The notes below the pieces were generated by a model. It searched no databases. It was not told where the DNA came from and saw only the letters and a program-made list of their open reading frames with translations. A DNA stretch of 53,076 nucleotides from Fibrobacter succinogenes (GTDB lineage Bacteria > Fibrobacterota > Fibrobacteria > Fibrobacterales > Fibrobacteraceae), in contig NZ_CACZDK010000021.1 of the NCBI RefSeq assembly GCF_902779965.1, positions 1 through 53,076 on the forward strand. The letters run 5' to 3'. Both the position numbers and the translations under genes were made by a program. This document shows positions 6,309 through 13,016 of the stretch, piece by piece. Each line of letters begins with the position of its first letter. Within the stretch, counting starts at the first letter, position 1.

Positions 6309-6364
6309 GCATCCTTGACGCCGTATTCCGAAGACGCCTTCTTTTCCAACAGCGTCAAGGATGC
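6309..6364 (-). promoter_or_regulatory. 13-bp perfect inverted repeat in the leader of the 5969-6289 gene
   Basis: GCATCCTTGACGC (6309-6321) pairs exactly with GCGTCAAGGATGC (6352-6364) around a 30-base loop, 20 bp upstream of the start codon. In RNA this is a strong hairpin placed to control access to the ribosome binding site. In DNA it could be an operator. Confidence 0.55.
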
Positions 6365-6394
6365 TAGATATTGGCCACTATCGTTAGCCTCCAA

Positions 6395-6918
6395 CTATTT
6401 CTCGGTAGTTAAGTCCCGTCAGGTATATCGGACCCTGCGTCGCCACTCTTTGCCTGGCGTGGAATCTTTCCCGTCTTGTTCACCGCGCTTCGCCTCGGAG
6501 TCCAACCCTTGCGGGTATATGCCCCACTGGTACATTACTGAAACAAGCAACTACTTATAGCGGTCGGTTGATGTCTCTTTGAAAGGAGTGAAGTCAACCG
6601 AAAAACAAAGCTCTCCTCTTTTTAAGCTGCCGTATGGACTCGAACCACATCTCCGGCTTATTACGTCGGTGCTCTACCATTGAGCTATGACAGCGTTGTC
6701 CACGCACGGGTTCAGCAAATTACGGGAATTATTGAAATTCACATTTTTCCCCGTGCGTGGGGTGCTTCGGGCGTGGCATCAATAATGGAGAGCTTCCTAC
6801 GTCGCAGGAGCAACGATCATCCGTGTTATTGGTTGATATTGTCCTTTGATTTGGTTACTCGTCACGCCTTCGGCTTCTCCGTGGGCTAAAGTTGGGCTCG
6901 CACGGAGAAAACTTTTGT
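6395..6918 (-). other. Non-coding structured region around the tRNA
   Basis: I see no supported protein gene in these 520 bases. Besides the tRNA-like gene (6626-6694) there are three inverted repeats. CGGTTGA/TCAACCG (6565-6600) has an inner CTC/GAG pairing. CCACGCACGGG/CCCGTGCGTGG (6700-6760) has 11-bp arms. TTCTCCGTG/CACGGAGAA (6875-6909) lies directly after the stop of the Tad2-domain gene. A 38-codon leftward frame starting with MYQWGIYPQG near 6532 has no ribosome binding site. The region reads like a processed transcript spacer carrying structured RNA. Confidence 0.5.
6626..6694 (-). tRNA. tRNA-like gene, anticodon position reads AAT (Ile?), imperfect
   Basis: On the leftward strand a 69-base cloverleaf is visible: acceptor GCTGTCA with CGGCAGC (one A-C mismatch, one G-U), D arm GCTC-AATGGTA-GAGC, T arm TGTGG-TTCGAGT-CCATA. 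The anticodon stem CCGAC/GCCGG has one A-C mismatch. The loop GTAATAA places AAT at positions 34-36, nominally isoleucine, but an unmodified A34 is very unusual for bacterial tRNA-Ile, G32 is atypical and the variable loop is short. No CCA is encoded. It may be a degenerate tRNA or a tRNA mimic. Confidence 0.6.
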
Positions 6919-7497
6919 TTATTCGGCAATCTGCCAGTCATCAGCCAGCATGTCGGTTTGGCTTGCAAGCCACCCGACAACATAGGTGTCGTCCGCTGCC
7001 TTCATGTCAATGTGAGGGGCAATGTTGCACTTTTTGCCAGTGTAAAATTCCTTTGCCGGAGCGTTACGCATAAGTTCGCCATCAACGGTAGAACCTTGCT
7101 GAAGCGTAATGAACATACCCTTGCCGTTCCAGCCCTTGCGCTGAACCTTGCGTCCTGCCTTGATCTGTTGAATCGCCCAATCAAAGCCGTGCGTGGTTTC
7201 GGGTGCTTCCATGACGGAATCTGTTTTTTCGTCAATGTCGTAGGTTTTTTCAAAGATGTCCGGCTTGCACGGATAAAGTTCGCCGTTCACGCCACGGATG
7301 ATGTAATCGCCTACGCTCGCGTGGTGGTCGCCTTCCAGCGTCTTGATGTACATCTCGCCTTGGTCTTTGAATAAGATAGTGCCATCTTCGTAGGCTTTCG
7401 CAGCCCAGTCGGGAACGTAGTATTCGCCATTGCTGTTCATGAGGTCGCCATCGTACTTGAAGCATTCGATGGTAACAGGTTTCTTTGTTGCTTTCAT
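6919..7497 (-). CDS. Phage protein fused to a C-terminal DUF2829 (Tad2-type anti-Thoeris) domain, 192 aa
   Basis: Residues 1-90 are a domain common in phages (PVTIECFKYDGD, SVGDYIIRGVNGELYPCKPD). Residues about 103-192 match DUF2829: FDWAIQQIKAGRKVQRKGWN, then GKGMFITLQ, and the closing SQTDMLADDWQIAE. DUF2829 is the fold of Tad2, which sequesters the cyclic signal 1''-3' gcADPR made by Thoeris defence and so blocks the system. Tad2 usually stands alone; here it is the second half of a fusion. An AAAGGAATAC ribosome binding site supports the start. It lies upstream of the tRNA region and downstream of SSB in the early arm, where anti-defence genes are expected. Binding activity is inferred. 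Confidence 0.8.
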   Translation of the reverse strand: MKATKKPVTIECFKYDGDLMNSNGEYYVPDWAAKAYEDGTILFKDQGEMYIKTLEGDHHASVGDYIIRGVNGELYPCKPDIFEKTYDIDEKTDSVMEAPETTHGFDWAIQQIKAGRKVQRKGWNGKGMFITLQQGSTVDGELMRNAPAKEFYTGKKCNIAPHIDMKAADDTYVVGWLASQTDMLADDWQIAE

Positions 7498-7521
7498 TTT
7501 GTATTCCTTTTATTAGTTTGT

Positions 7522-7974
7522 CTAAAATGGTAAATCCACGTCCTCGTCACCGTAACCTTGCGCCTCTTGCTGCTGGTACGCTTGGCGCTGCTGGCCTTGT
7601 CCTTGTGCGCCGTATCCACTTCCGTTCTGCGTTCCGCGCGGAGTGAGAAGCTGGAAGGTATCCATGTTGATTTCTGTGACATATCGCTTTTGACCGCTAG
7701 TCTGGTCTGTCCAGCTACGGTTGGTGAGGCGTCCTTCCACGTAGAGGCTCATGCCCTTGTGGATGCCGAGCTGTTCAACGACTTCCGCAACCTTGCCCCA
7801 GCCTACGATGTTGTGCCATTGGGTGTCTTCCTTCTGTTCGCCGTTGTTGTCGCGATAGCGGCGCGAGGTGGCGAGGGAGAAGGACACTACCTTGCGTTCT
7901 GTTTGCTGGTTGACTCGGATTTCCGGGTCCTTGCCGAGATTGCCGATCAATTGAACTTTGTTCAAATAAGCCAT
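7522..7974 (-). CDS. ssb: Single-stranded DNA-binding protein
   Basis: The N-terminal OB fold is clear (MAYLNKVQLIGNLGKDPEI, WHNIVGWGKVAEVV, KGMSLYVEGRLTNRSW) and is followed by a Gln/Gly-rich flexible linker and the acidic tip DEDVDLPF, the standard tail that recruits partners. At 150 aa it has the normal bacterial length. It coats single-stranded DNA during replication and recombination. It lies in a block with the RecT/Bet recombinase and coiled-coil protein, so these probably act together in strand annealing. Confidence 0.95.
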   Translation of the reverse strand: MAYLNKVQLIGNLGKDPEIRVNQQTERKVVSFSLATSRRYRDNNGEQKEDTQWHNIVGWGKVAEVVEQLGIHKGMSLYVEGRLTNRSWTDQTSGQKRYVTEINMDTFQLLTPRGTQNGSGYGAQGQGQQRQAYQQQEAQGYGDEDVDLPF

Positions 7975-7995
7975 GTTGTTTTATTCCTTTTTTCG

Positions 7996-8733
7996 TTAAA
8001 AATTCATTCCCATTTTTGCGCGTACCGCTGCCTTTTCCGCTTCGCGCTTGCGCTGTAGCCTTACTGCCTTCGTGATTCCCTTGTGTGCGGCGCTAAGGCG
8101 TTCGATTTGCTCCGGTGTGTAGAAGAATCCGCGTTCTTCCGCATTCCTTCGCCTTGTCTGTGCACCATTCATTGCGCTGATGTTGTCCGGGTCGTTGATC
8201 CTCCTTGTTCTCCACGTCCTCTGTCCTCTGCGCTTTGCAAGCCACGGTTTCTGCTTTTCCATCGCTATGTTCTTGTTCCGTCCGTCCTCTAATATCTTGC
8301 GGTTCATTGCGAGTATTGCCGGGTCCGAGTTTCTGCGCTTCATGAATTCTGACACGGTGACGTATTCGAGGTTGTCGAGGTTGTAGTTTTCGCGGTCGCC
8401 GTCAATGAACCAGATATTCAGCCCGTGCGGTTTTGACTGACCGAACTTTAGACGGTAGCAGTATTCTGACAGCATCAGACGCTCGTTTCCAACGTTGCCC
8501 CTGTAGTAGCCTTTCTTGCACCAGTAGAACACGTAGCCGTTGACTATCTTGTGCTTTTTCGCCTTGCATCGTTCGTGCGGTCCTGCGATGTGGAATCCAC
8601 GCTCGTGGCAATGGTCTATTACTGCCTGGTACGAACAGCCGAACTCTTTCGCGGCGCGTCTGTAGCTTCCGTACTTCTTCGCGAGAAACACCATCTCGTC
8701 GATGTCCGCGTCTGTAAAGTATCTAGTCGCCAT
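7996..8733 (-). CDS. HNH-endonuclease-like DNA-binding protein with a degenerate active site, 245 aa
   Basis: Residues 1-60 form a helix-turn-helix-like region (GSYRRAAKEFGCSYQAVIDH). Residues about 100-125 (WFIDGDRENYNLDNLEYVT) match the HNH/AP2-type homing-endonuclease signature HHIDGDxxNNxxxNLxxVT, but the leading histidines are replaced by W and F, so nuclease activity is doubtful. The C-terminus is very basic. It may be a former homing endonuclease kept as a DNA-binding protein. The start overlaps the small gene upstream by 11 bp. Confidence 0.65.
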   Translation of the reverse strand: MATRYFTDADIDEMVFLAKKYGSYRRAAKEFGCSYQAVIDHCHERGFHIAGPHERCKAKKHKIVNGYVFYWCKKGYYRGNVGNERLMLSEYCYRLKFGQSKPHGLNIWFIDGDRENYNLDNLEYVTVSEFMKRRNSDPAILAMNRKILEDGRNKNIAMEKQKPWLAKRRGQRTWRTRRINDPDNISAMNGAQTRRRNAEERGFFYTPEQIERLSAAHKGITKAVRLQRKREAEKAAVRAKMGMNF

Positions 8734-8914
8734 AGAAAGCCATGCTCACCTGTTGCAGCTTGTCCTTTTTCGTCCTGCGCTGTATTGGGGCGTACCCGTC
8801 GTATCCGTGGGATACGGCCCACTTCTCAAGCGCGTAGATGCGCTTCGCTATCTTGCTTCCTGCACCTAGCTTCTCGCGCACCATCGCGGTTGACGGGTAC
8901 TTGAGTTTCTTCAT
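8723..8914 (-). CDS. Small basic protein, 63 aa
   Basis: The product begins MKKLKYPSTAMVREKLGAG and includes two predicted helices (SKIAKRIYALEKWAVSHGY). It is lysine-rich and soluble. An AGAGGACGA ribosome binding site supports the start, and it sits 7 bp after the coiled-coil gene in the same operon. Unknown family; the charge suggests nucleic-acid binding. Confidence 0.6.
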   Translation of the reverse strand: MKKLKYPSTAMVREKLGAGSKIAKRIYALEKWAVSHGYDGYAPIQRRTKKDKLQQVSMAFYGD

Positions 8915-8921
8915 TCGTCCT

Positions 8922-9980
8922 CTAGTACATCATGACGATGTGGCGTACCTTGCCCTTGACGATGGCCGTAATGATTGCCTTCGCCTTTTCCTCGTCGATT
9001 CCGCAAGCCTTGAGGTCCTCCAGCGCTTCGCGGTTGCAAGTGCGCTTGTAGGTCTGTTGGTCTTCCGGGAAAAGCATCTCGGACTTTGTCTTTTCCGCGT
9101 CCTTGATAGCCTTCTGTGCGTCACCCTGCACGGTGACGGTGGCGTTTGCCCTTGCGGCTTCTGCCTGCTTCTTTGCTCGTTCGGCATCGGCCTTGGCTCT
9201 CGCTTCCGCTTCGGCTGCCGCCCTTGCGTCGGCTTCGGCCTTTGCCTTCGCGCGTTCGGCTTCCTCGGCCTTGCGCTTGGCTTCTTCGGCTTCAGCCTTC
9301 GCCTTGGCCGCTTCTTCCGCAAGTTGGCGGTTGCGTTTTTCCTCCTCGGCTTTCAGGCGCTCGTATTCGCGCTGCTGTTCTTCCTGCTTGAGCTGTGTTT
9401 CGAGCATGGCGTTGAGCTGGCGGCGCGACTCGTTTAGGGCTGCGACCGCTTCGGCGTAGCTTTCCTTCCAGTACGCCTCGTCGTGCGCGTGTCCTTCTAG
9501 CACGTTGATGACATCCTGGACTCCGTAGCTGTCGCAACCGATGGCGCTTGCCGGAAGGTTCGAGATTTCGATGATTTCGTTCTTGCGGTCCTCGATTTCC
9601 TTCACGGGCTTCATCACTTCATCCTGCAACATTTCGAGCGTGTCGCGCACCTCCTTGCGTGTGGCGTCGATGAGTTTCGGCTTCGCCTTGAGTGCAGCAG
9701 CAACCTTCTTGCCTTCGTCTTCGATGGCGGTCTTGAGGCTGCCAATCTTGCGGCTCAATGCCTTGCGCTGCTTTGCGCCTTCATCGGTCGTGGGGTCTGC
9801 TACAAGCCCGCGTGCAATCTTCTTGACCTGCTGAAGCATCGGGACAAAGTTTTGCTTGTCTAGGAAAATTGCTTCAAGGTTATTTTGTTCCGGTTTCTTT
9901 ACGATTTCGAAGGATTTGCCCGTATCCTTGATTTCGATTGCGTTCGTGTTGATAACTTCCGCTTCTGTGGTTTGTGCCAT
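8922..9980 (-). CDS. Recombination-locus coiled-coil protein, 352 aa
   Basis: Residues about 60-140 are helical. Residues 195-275 are an Ala/Glu/Lys/Arg coiled coil that superficially resembles TolA, and the C-terminal segment (NREALEDLKACGIDEEKAKA then VRHIVMMY) matches a short domain conserved in phage proteins encoded next to SSB and RecT/ERF genes. It most likely organises or assists single-strand annealing, not envelope transport. A GGAGAAACG ribosome binding site precedes the ATG. The repetitive coiled coil makes annotation as TolA a frequent error. Confidence 0.7.
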   Translation of the reverse strand: MAQTTEAEVINTNAIEIKDTGKSFEIVKKPEQNNLEAIFLDKQNFVPMLQQVKKIARGLVADPTTDEGAKQRKALSRKIGSLKTAIEDEGKKVAAALKAKPKLIDATRKEVRDTLEMLQDEVMKPVKEIEDRKNEIIEISNLPASAIGCDSYGVQDVINVLEGHAHDEAYWKESYAEAVAALNESRRQLNAMLETQLKQEEQQREYERLKAEEEKRNRQLAEEAAKAKAEAEEAKRKAEEAERAKAKAEADARAAAEAEARAKADAERAKKQAEAARANATVTVQGDAQKAIKDAEKTKSEMLFPEDQQTYKRTCNREALEDLKACGIDEEKAKAIITAIVKGKVRHIVMMY

Positions 9981-10089
9981 TTTTCGTTTCTCCGTTATGT
10001 TGTAAAAAAATTTGAGGGTTCTATCCTAATCTTTGGAGCTTGCCAAGTCACCCACAACCACGTTCTACCTTCTGTCGATTTAGGTCCTT

Positions 10090-11007
10090 TTAGAATAGGC
10101 TGTTGTCCACTACGCCGTTGTCCTGCTGTTCCATCGCGGTAGGGGCGCTCTGGTGCTGCTGCGCCTTCGAGATGTTCGCCACGATCGTGTTAAACACCTC
10201 TCCGCGGCGTTCCGGCGGTACGTTGTTCGCGGACTTGAAGCCTAATTCCTTCATTGTGTTTTGGTAGATTTCGGGCGACTGAGTCCAGAGACCTTTCATC
10301 CCTTCCATGAACTTCTTCGTTTCTTCGTCGATTTCCTTCTTTGCGTCCTTCGGCTTTGCTGGCGCTTGCGGCTGCGCATCCTGCGGAACTTCGGTGAGGC
10401 CTTGCTGTTCGAGCTTGTCGGCTCCGGTCATGTGGTCCGGGAGTTCGTCGTTAGTGTACGGCATGCCGCCGAAGTCAAACGGGAAAGCCTTGCGGAACGC
10501 GCTCACGATAGCCACCTTCTTGAGCATCGTGCGCGGCTTGCTCTGCCACATGGAATTTCCTTGGTCGTATTCGTCGAAGAAAACTTCCTCGCGGGTAGGG
10601 TGGGTGCGGTCCTTACGGTAGACGGTGCAGACGCAACTTACGGTTCCGTCAGGGACGAGCGCGTCAACCTGCCATGATCCGTTTTTCCCGGACTTCGTGA
10701 CCTTTCCGCGCTTGAAATCTCCCTTAAATTCGATTTCAAATCCGTCATAGTTCGGGTTGAGCTCGGCACGCTTGATGTAAGTCTCATAACCTGTGACGAT
10801 GCTCATGTCAGTGCTGCCGTCCTTATTCTTGTAGGTCACTGCGTACACTTCGCGCTTCCAGGGGTTTAGCCCGAATGTCCCGGCGACCGCGAGGAACTGC
10901 TTCGTCTGCTGTTCGTTCAAGCCCTTGTTCATGGTCTTGAGGTAATCGAGGAGCAAGTCCTGCGTCACCTTGTTTTCTTCGCTTGTAGCTACGATTTCGT
11001 TTGCCAT
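10090..11007 (-). CDS. RecT/Bet-family single-strand annealing recombinase
   Basis: The N-terminal half carries the family signature: FGLNPWKREVYAVTYKN, SIVTGYETYIKRAE and WQSKPRTMLKKVAIVSAFRK followed by AFPFDFGGMPY. These proteins form rings or filaments that anneal complementary single strands during phage recombination and replication. The last 100 residues are a linker rich in Pro, Gln and Lys plus a helical tail ending VVDNSLF. No exonuclease partner (RecE or YqaJ type) is seen nearby, so the phage may use a host nuclease or replication-generated single strands. GGAGAAAG precedes the ATG. Confidence 0.9.
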   Translation of the reverse strand: MANEIVATSEENKVTQDLLLDYLKTMNKGLNEQQTKQFLAVAGTFGLNPWKREVYAVTYKNKDGSTDMSIVTGYETYIKRAELNPNYDGFEIEFKGDFKRGKVTKSGKNGSWQVDALVPDGTVSCVCTVYRKDRTHPTREEVFFDEYDQGNSMWQSKPRTMLKKVAIVSAFRKAFPFDFGGMPYTNDELPDHMTGADKLEQQGLTEVPQDAQPQAPAKPKDAKKEIDEETKKFMEGMKGLWTQSPEIYQNTMKELGFKSANNVPPERRGEVFNTIVANISKAQQHQSAPTAMEQQDNGVVDNSLF

Positions 11008-11030
11008 TTTACTTTCTCCGTAATAGTTTG

Positions 11031-11153
11031 TTAAAGGTTGTTGTCAAGATATGCCGCAATGGACATGAGCTTGACAAAGAGGTACATGCAGCCCATTCCG
11101 ACAGCTATTAGGCCGACAAATCCGGCGATATGCTTTACATCATCGTTATCCAT
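11031..11153 (-). CDS. Small single-pass membrane protein, 40 aa
   Basis: This 40-residue frame begins MDNDDVKHIAGFVGLIAVGM and has one membrane helix (about residues 8-33). An AGGAGCC ribosome binding site precedes the ATG at 11151-11153, and it lies in the gap between the recombinase and the gene at 11163 on the same strand. Function unknown. Confidence 0.55.
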   Translation of the reverse strand: MDNDDVKHIAGFVGLIAVGMGCMYLFVKLMSIAAYLDNNL

Positions 11154-11162
11154 CGTCGGCTC

Positions 11163-11369
11163 CTATGCGTTGATTACAAGCAGGCGGGCGAAGAATCGGA
11201 GCTCCTTGGCACCGTTGCACTTGCCGTTACTTTCGCGCTGTTCGACGGCATCCTTGACGGACTTCGGGACATTGCCTGTGCATCGGATGTGGGCGCCTTC
11301 TGCATCTTCGTCTATAACGATCTGCCAATTTCCATCCTTGGAACGTATAATGTTGTCGGAAAATGACAT
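11163..11369 (-). CDS. Unknown small protein, 68 aa
   Basis: From the ATG at 11367-11369 with an AAGGGGC ribosome binding site the product reads MSFSDNIIRSKDGNWQIVID and ends KELRFFARLLVINA. It appears to be alpha/beta with no membrane segment. A longer frame of 113 aa upstream is proline- and serine-rich noise that overlaps the RHH-like gene. I do not recognise it. Confidence 0.6.
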   Translation of the reverse strand: MSFSDNIIRSKDGNWQIVIDEDAEGAHIRCTGNVPKSVKDAVEQRESNGKCNGAKELRFFARLLVINA

Positions 11370-11370
11370 T

Positions 11371-11637
11371 TTATGCCCCTTCGATAAAGTTTTTCGCGTC
11401 GCGCAAAGTTTCGCCGATGGTGGCGGTGGAGTCCACCTTGAAGCCGAGCTCCTCGGCCTTTGCGATGGTCTGGAGGTCGCTTTCACGCGAGAAAGAGCGC
11501 ACAACGGCCTCGCTGATTACGTTGGTAAGGGAAGCGGGGATTCCGCTATCCTTGCGGCGTTTCGATTCGGCGGTGGCGATTTCGTAAGCCTTCGCCGTTA
11601 TCGCCACGCTCTTGAGTGTAGTAGTTTCTGTAGCCAT
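11371..11637 (-). CDS. Small protein, possibly ribbon-helix-helix, 88 aa
   Basis: A short strand (LKSVAITAKAYEI) followed by two helices (SLTNVISEAVVRSFSRE) is compatible with a ribbon-helix-helix or antitoxin-like fold, and the C-terminal 25 residues form a further helix. AAAGGAAG precedes the ATG. Assignment to a family is uncertain. It is the second gene behind the early promoter at 11924-11952. Confidence 0.6.
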   Translation of the reverse strand: MATETTTLKSVAITAKAYEIATAESKRRKDSGIPASLTNVISEAVVRSFSRESDLQTIAKAEELGFKVDSTATIGETLRDAKNFIEGA

Positions 11638-11656
11638 TTTTTTCTTCCTTTTTTGA

Positions 11657-11899
11657 TTAAACTTCGAACGGGTGCTTTGGCAAGTAAGCCCAGAATGTCG
11701 GGGTCACGCTTTTTGCGTTGAAATGGTTTGAAAGCCTATATTCGAGCGGGAGCACCTGGAAGCCGAGCTTTACATCGTAATACCCGATGCAGACATCGTA
11801 ATCGACAATCATTAGAACCGTCGTGTTAGGCGTGGGGATTCTGTTAGGATCGTGCTCGTAGTCAATCCAAGTCACCATCTTTTTATGTTCTTTTGCCAT
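11657..11899 (-). CDS. Unknown early protein, 80 aa
   Basis: The product begins MAKEHKKMVTWIDYEHDPNR and has a probable beta-rich body (TTVLMIVDYDVCIGYYDVKL, WAYLPKHPFEV). The start at 11897-11899 is set by the AAGAGG leader shared with other early first genes. It is the promoter-proximal gene of the 11.9-6.9 kb recombination operon. No family recognised. Confidence 0.65.
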   Translation of the reverse strand: MAKEHKKMVTWIDYEHDPNRIPTPNTTVLMIVDYDVCIGYYDVKLGFQVLPLEYRLSNHFNAKSVTPTFWAYLPKHPFEV

Positions 11900-11904
11900 T
11901 TTTT

Positions 11905-11952
11905 CCTCTTGTTTACATGTGTAAATATACCTTAATTTTCCCATGTTGTCAA
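11905..11952 (-). promoter_or_regulatory. Strong early promoter with palindromic operator
   Basis: On the leftward strand TTGACA (11947-11952) and TATATT (11924-11929) are separated by exactly 17 bp, near the sigma-70 consensus. TTTACATGTGTAAA (11912-11925), a perfect palindrome with 6-base arms, overlaps the -10 and start site. The leader AACAAGAGG (11905-11913) carries the ribosome binding site. This should drive the recombination operon. Confidence 0.8.
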
Positions 11953-12003
11953 GATATTTTTTATAAAAAACTTGATTTTTATTGTAAAATGTTTGTTAAC
12001 ACG

Positions 12004-12040
12004 AAAATAGCGCCATTGCTGACGCTATTTTGGCTTTTTT
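12004..12040 (-). terminator. Rho-independent terminator (bidirectional)
   Basis: AAAATAGCG (12004-12012) and CGCTATTTT (12023-12031) form a 9-bp stem with a 10-base loop. The leftward strand ends in TTTT inside the stem and the rightward strand has a T8 tail two bases after it. It ends the leftward operon whose last gene stops at 12058. Confidence 0.75.
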
Positions 12041-12057
12041 TTGAAAAATCCGATTCG

Positions 12058-12454
12058 CTAAAGCGCCTCCAGCAGCGATTTCACGCCGTCGGCGAAAATC
12101 TTGTAGTAGTGGTGGTTGTCCTGCTCACGCGCAGATCGTTCGGCCTTTTCTAGTCGCTGGCTCACGCCTTGCGCGAAGTTGCGTAACAGGTTTATTTCTT
12201 CGTTCATCGGCGCGATGTTGTTCAAGATAAACTGCGAGAGAATCTTTTCCCACTTCGTCTTGAAACCGTCATTGCCTGCGATGCTCTTCACGTTACCGAG
12301 GAACTCCTTCCGTTCGAGGCTGGAGAGCCGTTGGATTTTCGCCTTGCGGTTCTCCTCGTCGATTTCGGCTTGCGGACGCGTGTCCGGCTTCGGCTTTCCG
12401 TAGTTCTTCCTTGATGGATACGAGGTAGCCGTTGAGTTTTCCAGGTTCAATCAT
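12058..12454 (-). CDS. Unknown helical protein; the first codons lie in a different frame
   Basis: The only start with a proper ribosome binding site (AAAGGAGAAAGC before ATG 12452-12454) opens a frame reading MIEPGKLNGYLVSIKEELRK, which dissolves into Arg/Ser-rich sequence and stops at 12293. The +1 frame becomes protein-like at the same point (PKPDTRPQAEIDEENRKAKI) and runs on to 12058 as a charged helical protein ending SLLEAL. The gene therefore appears to need a +1 shift near 12385-12395, or has lost one base there. Its product would be about 131 aa. A TTG at 12448-12450 is the only start in the second frame. Confidence 0.5.
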
Positions 12455-12732
12455 GCTTTCTCCTTTGGAGACAACGGCAGCGGCATCCATTTTGTATAAA
12501 GTTCTTGGTTCTCGACATCAAATTTGCAGGTTGTATCCCAGCGACGCAATTCAATGTATGTCCCGTATCTAGATGGATTTTCGACAAATACAAGAATCCA
12601 TTGCTTTTCTTTCGGTTTTTCCTCGCTGAACTTTCTCCAGCGGAGTTCTTCTTTCAGCTCCGCGATACGTGCTTTCAGGCGCGACATCTCGTCGTCGTGG
12701 CTGGGTGGAAAATACTCGCAATCTATAGCCAT
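12451..12732 (-). CDS. DUF551-domain protein, 93 aa
   Basis: Residues about 15-35 form a short coiled coil (MSRLKARIAELKEELRW). The rest is a full DUF551 domain: FSEEKPKEKQWILVFVEN through TKWMPLPLSPKEKA. DUF551 proteins are small, widespread in phages and of unknown function. The C-terminal signature is repeated in the mini-gene at 4267-4380. It sits between the SEAD-module gene and the frameshifted gene, sharing ATGA-type overlaps. Confidence 0.75.
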   Translation of the reverse strand: MAIDCEYFPPSHDDEMSRLKARIAELKEELRWRKFSEEKPKEKQWILVFVENPSRYGTYIELRRWDTTCKFDVENQELYTKWMPLPLSPKEKA

Positions 12733-13016
12733 TACTTTGCCTCCTCATTTTTATGCGTTTTTATCCCTTCAAGCTCGACACCACCGAAAGTTACATTCTT
12801 GATTGTAAAGCCGCCTTTTGGTTTTAGTAGTTTGTCGGCAGTCTCTACTAATTTTTTAAGTCCCGCAATCTCCATTAAGAGTTGCTCAACTTCCATCTTG
12901 TGGGACTCCTCCAAGTCAGCAATAAACTTGTCAGCTTCAGACTTGAGGTATATTAGCTCGTTGTGCCTTCCCTGCATTACAAGTTCTCTCGGTCTGTACG
13001 CTTTCAGTTCGCTCAT
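12732..13016 (-). CDS. Coiled-coil protein with the SEADxxIADLE module, 94 aa
   Basis: Residues 21-60 contain IYLKSEADKFIADLEE and a coiled coil, closely matching the product of 4396-4782 over about 30 residues. The tail is beta-rich (GGFTIKNVTFGGVELEGI). The stop overlaps the DUF551 start by one base and the start overlaps the methyltransferase stop by ATGA, so the three genes are translated as a unit. Function unknown. Confidence 0.65.
   Translation of the reverse strand: MSELKAYRPRELVMQGRHNELIYLKSEADKFIADLEESHKMEVEQLLMEIAGLKKLVETADKLLKPKGGFTIKNVTFGGVELEGIKTHKNEEAK

Noticed and set aside
6395-6535. 38-codon leftward frame starting MYQWGIYPQG
   Set aside because: No ribosome binding site precedes it, and the composition looks random.
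8922-9980. TolA-like envelope protein
   Set aside because: The resemblance is only the Ala/Lys/Glu coiled coil. There is no signal or membrane segment, and both the C-terminal motif and the neighbours belong to a recombination locus.
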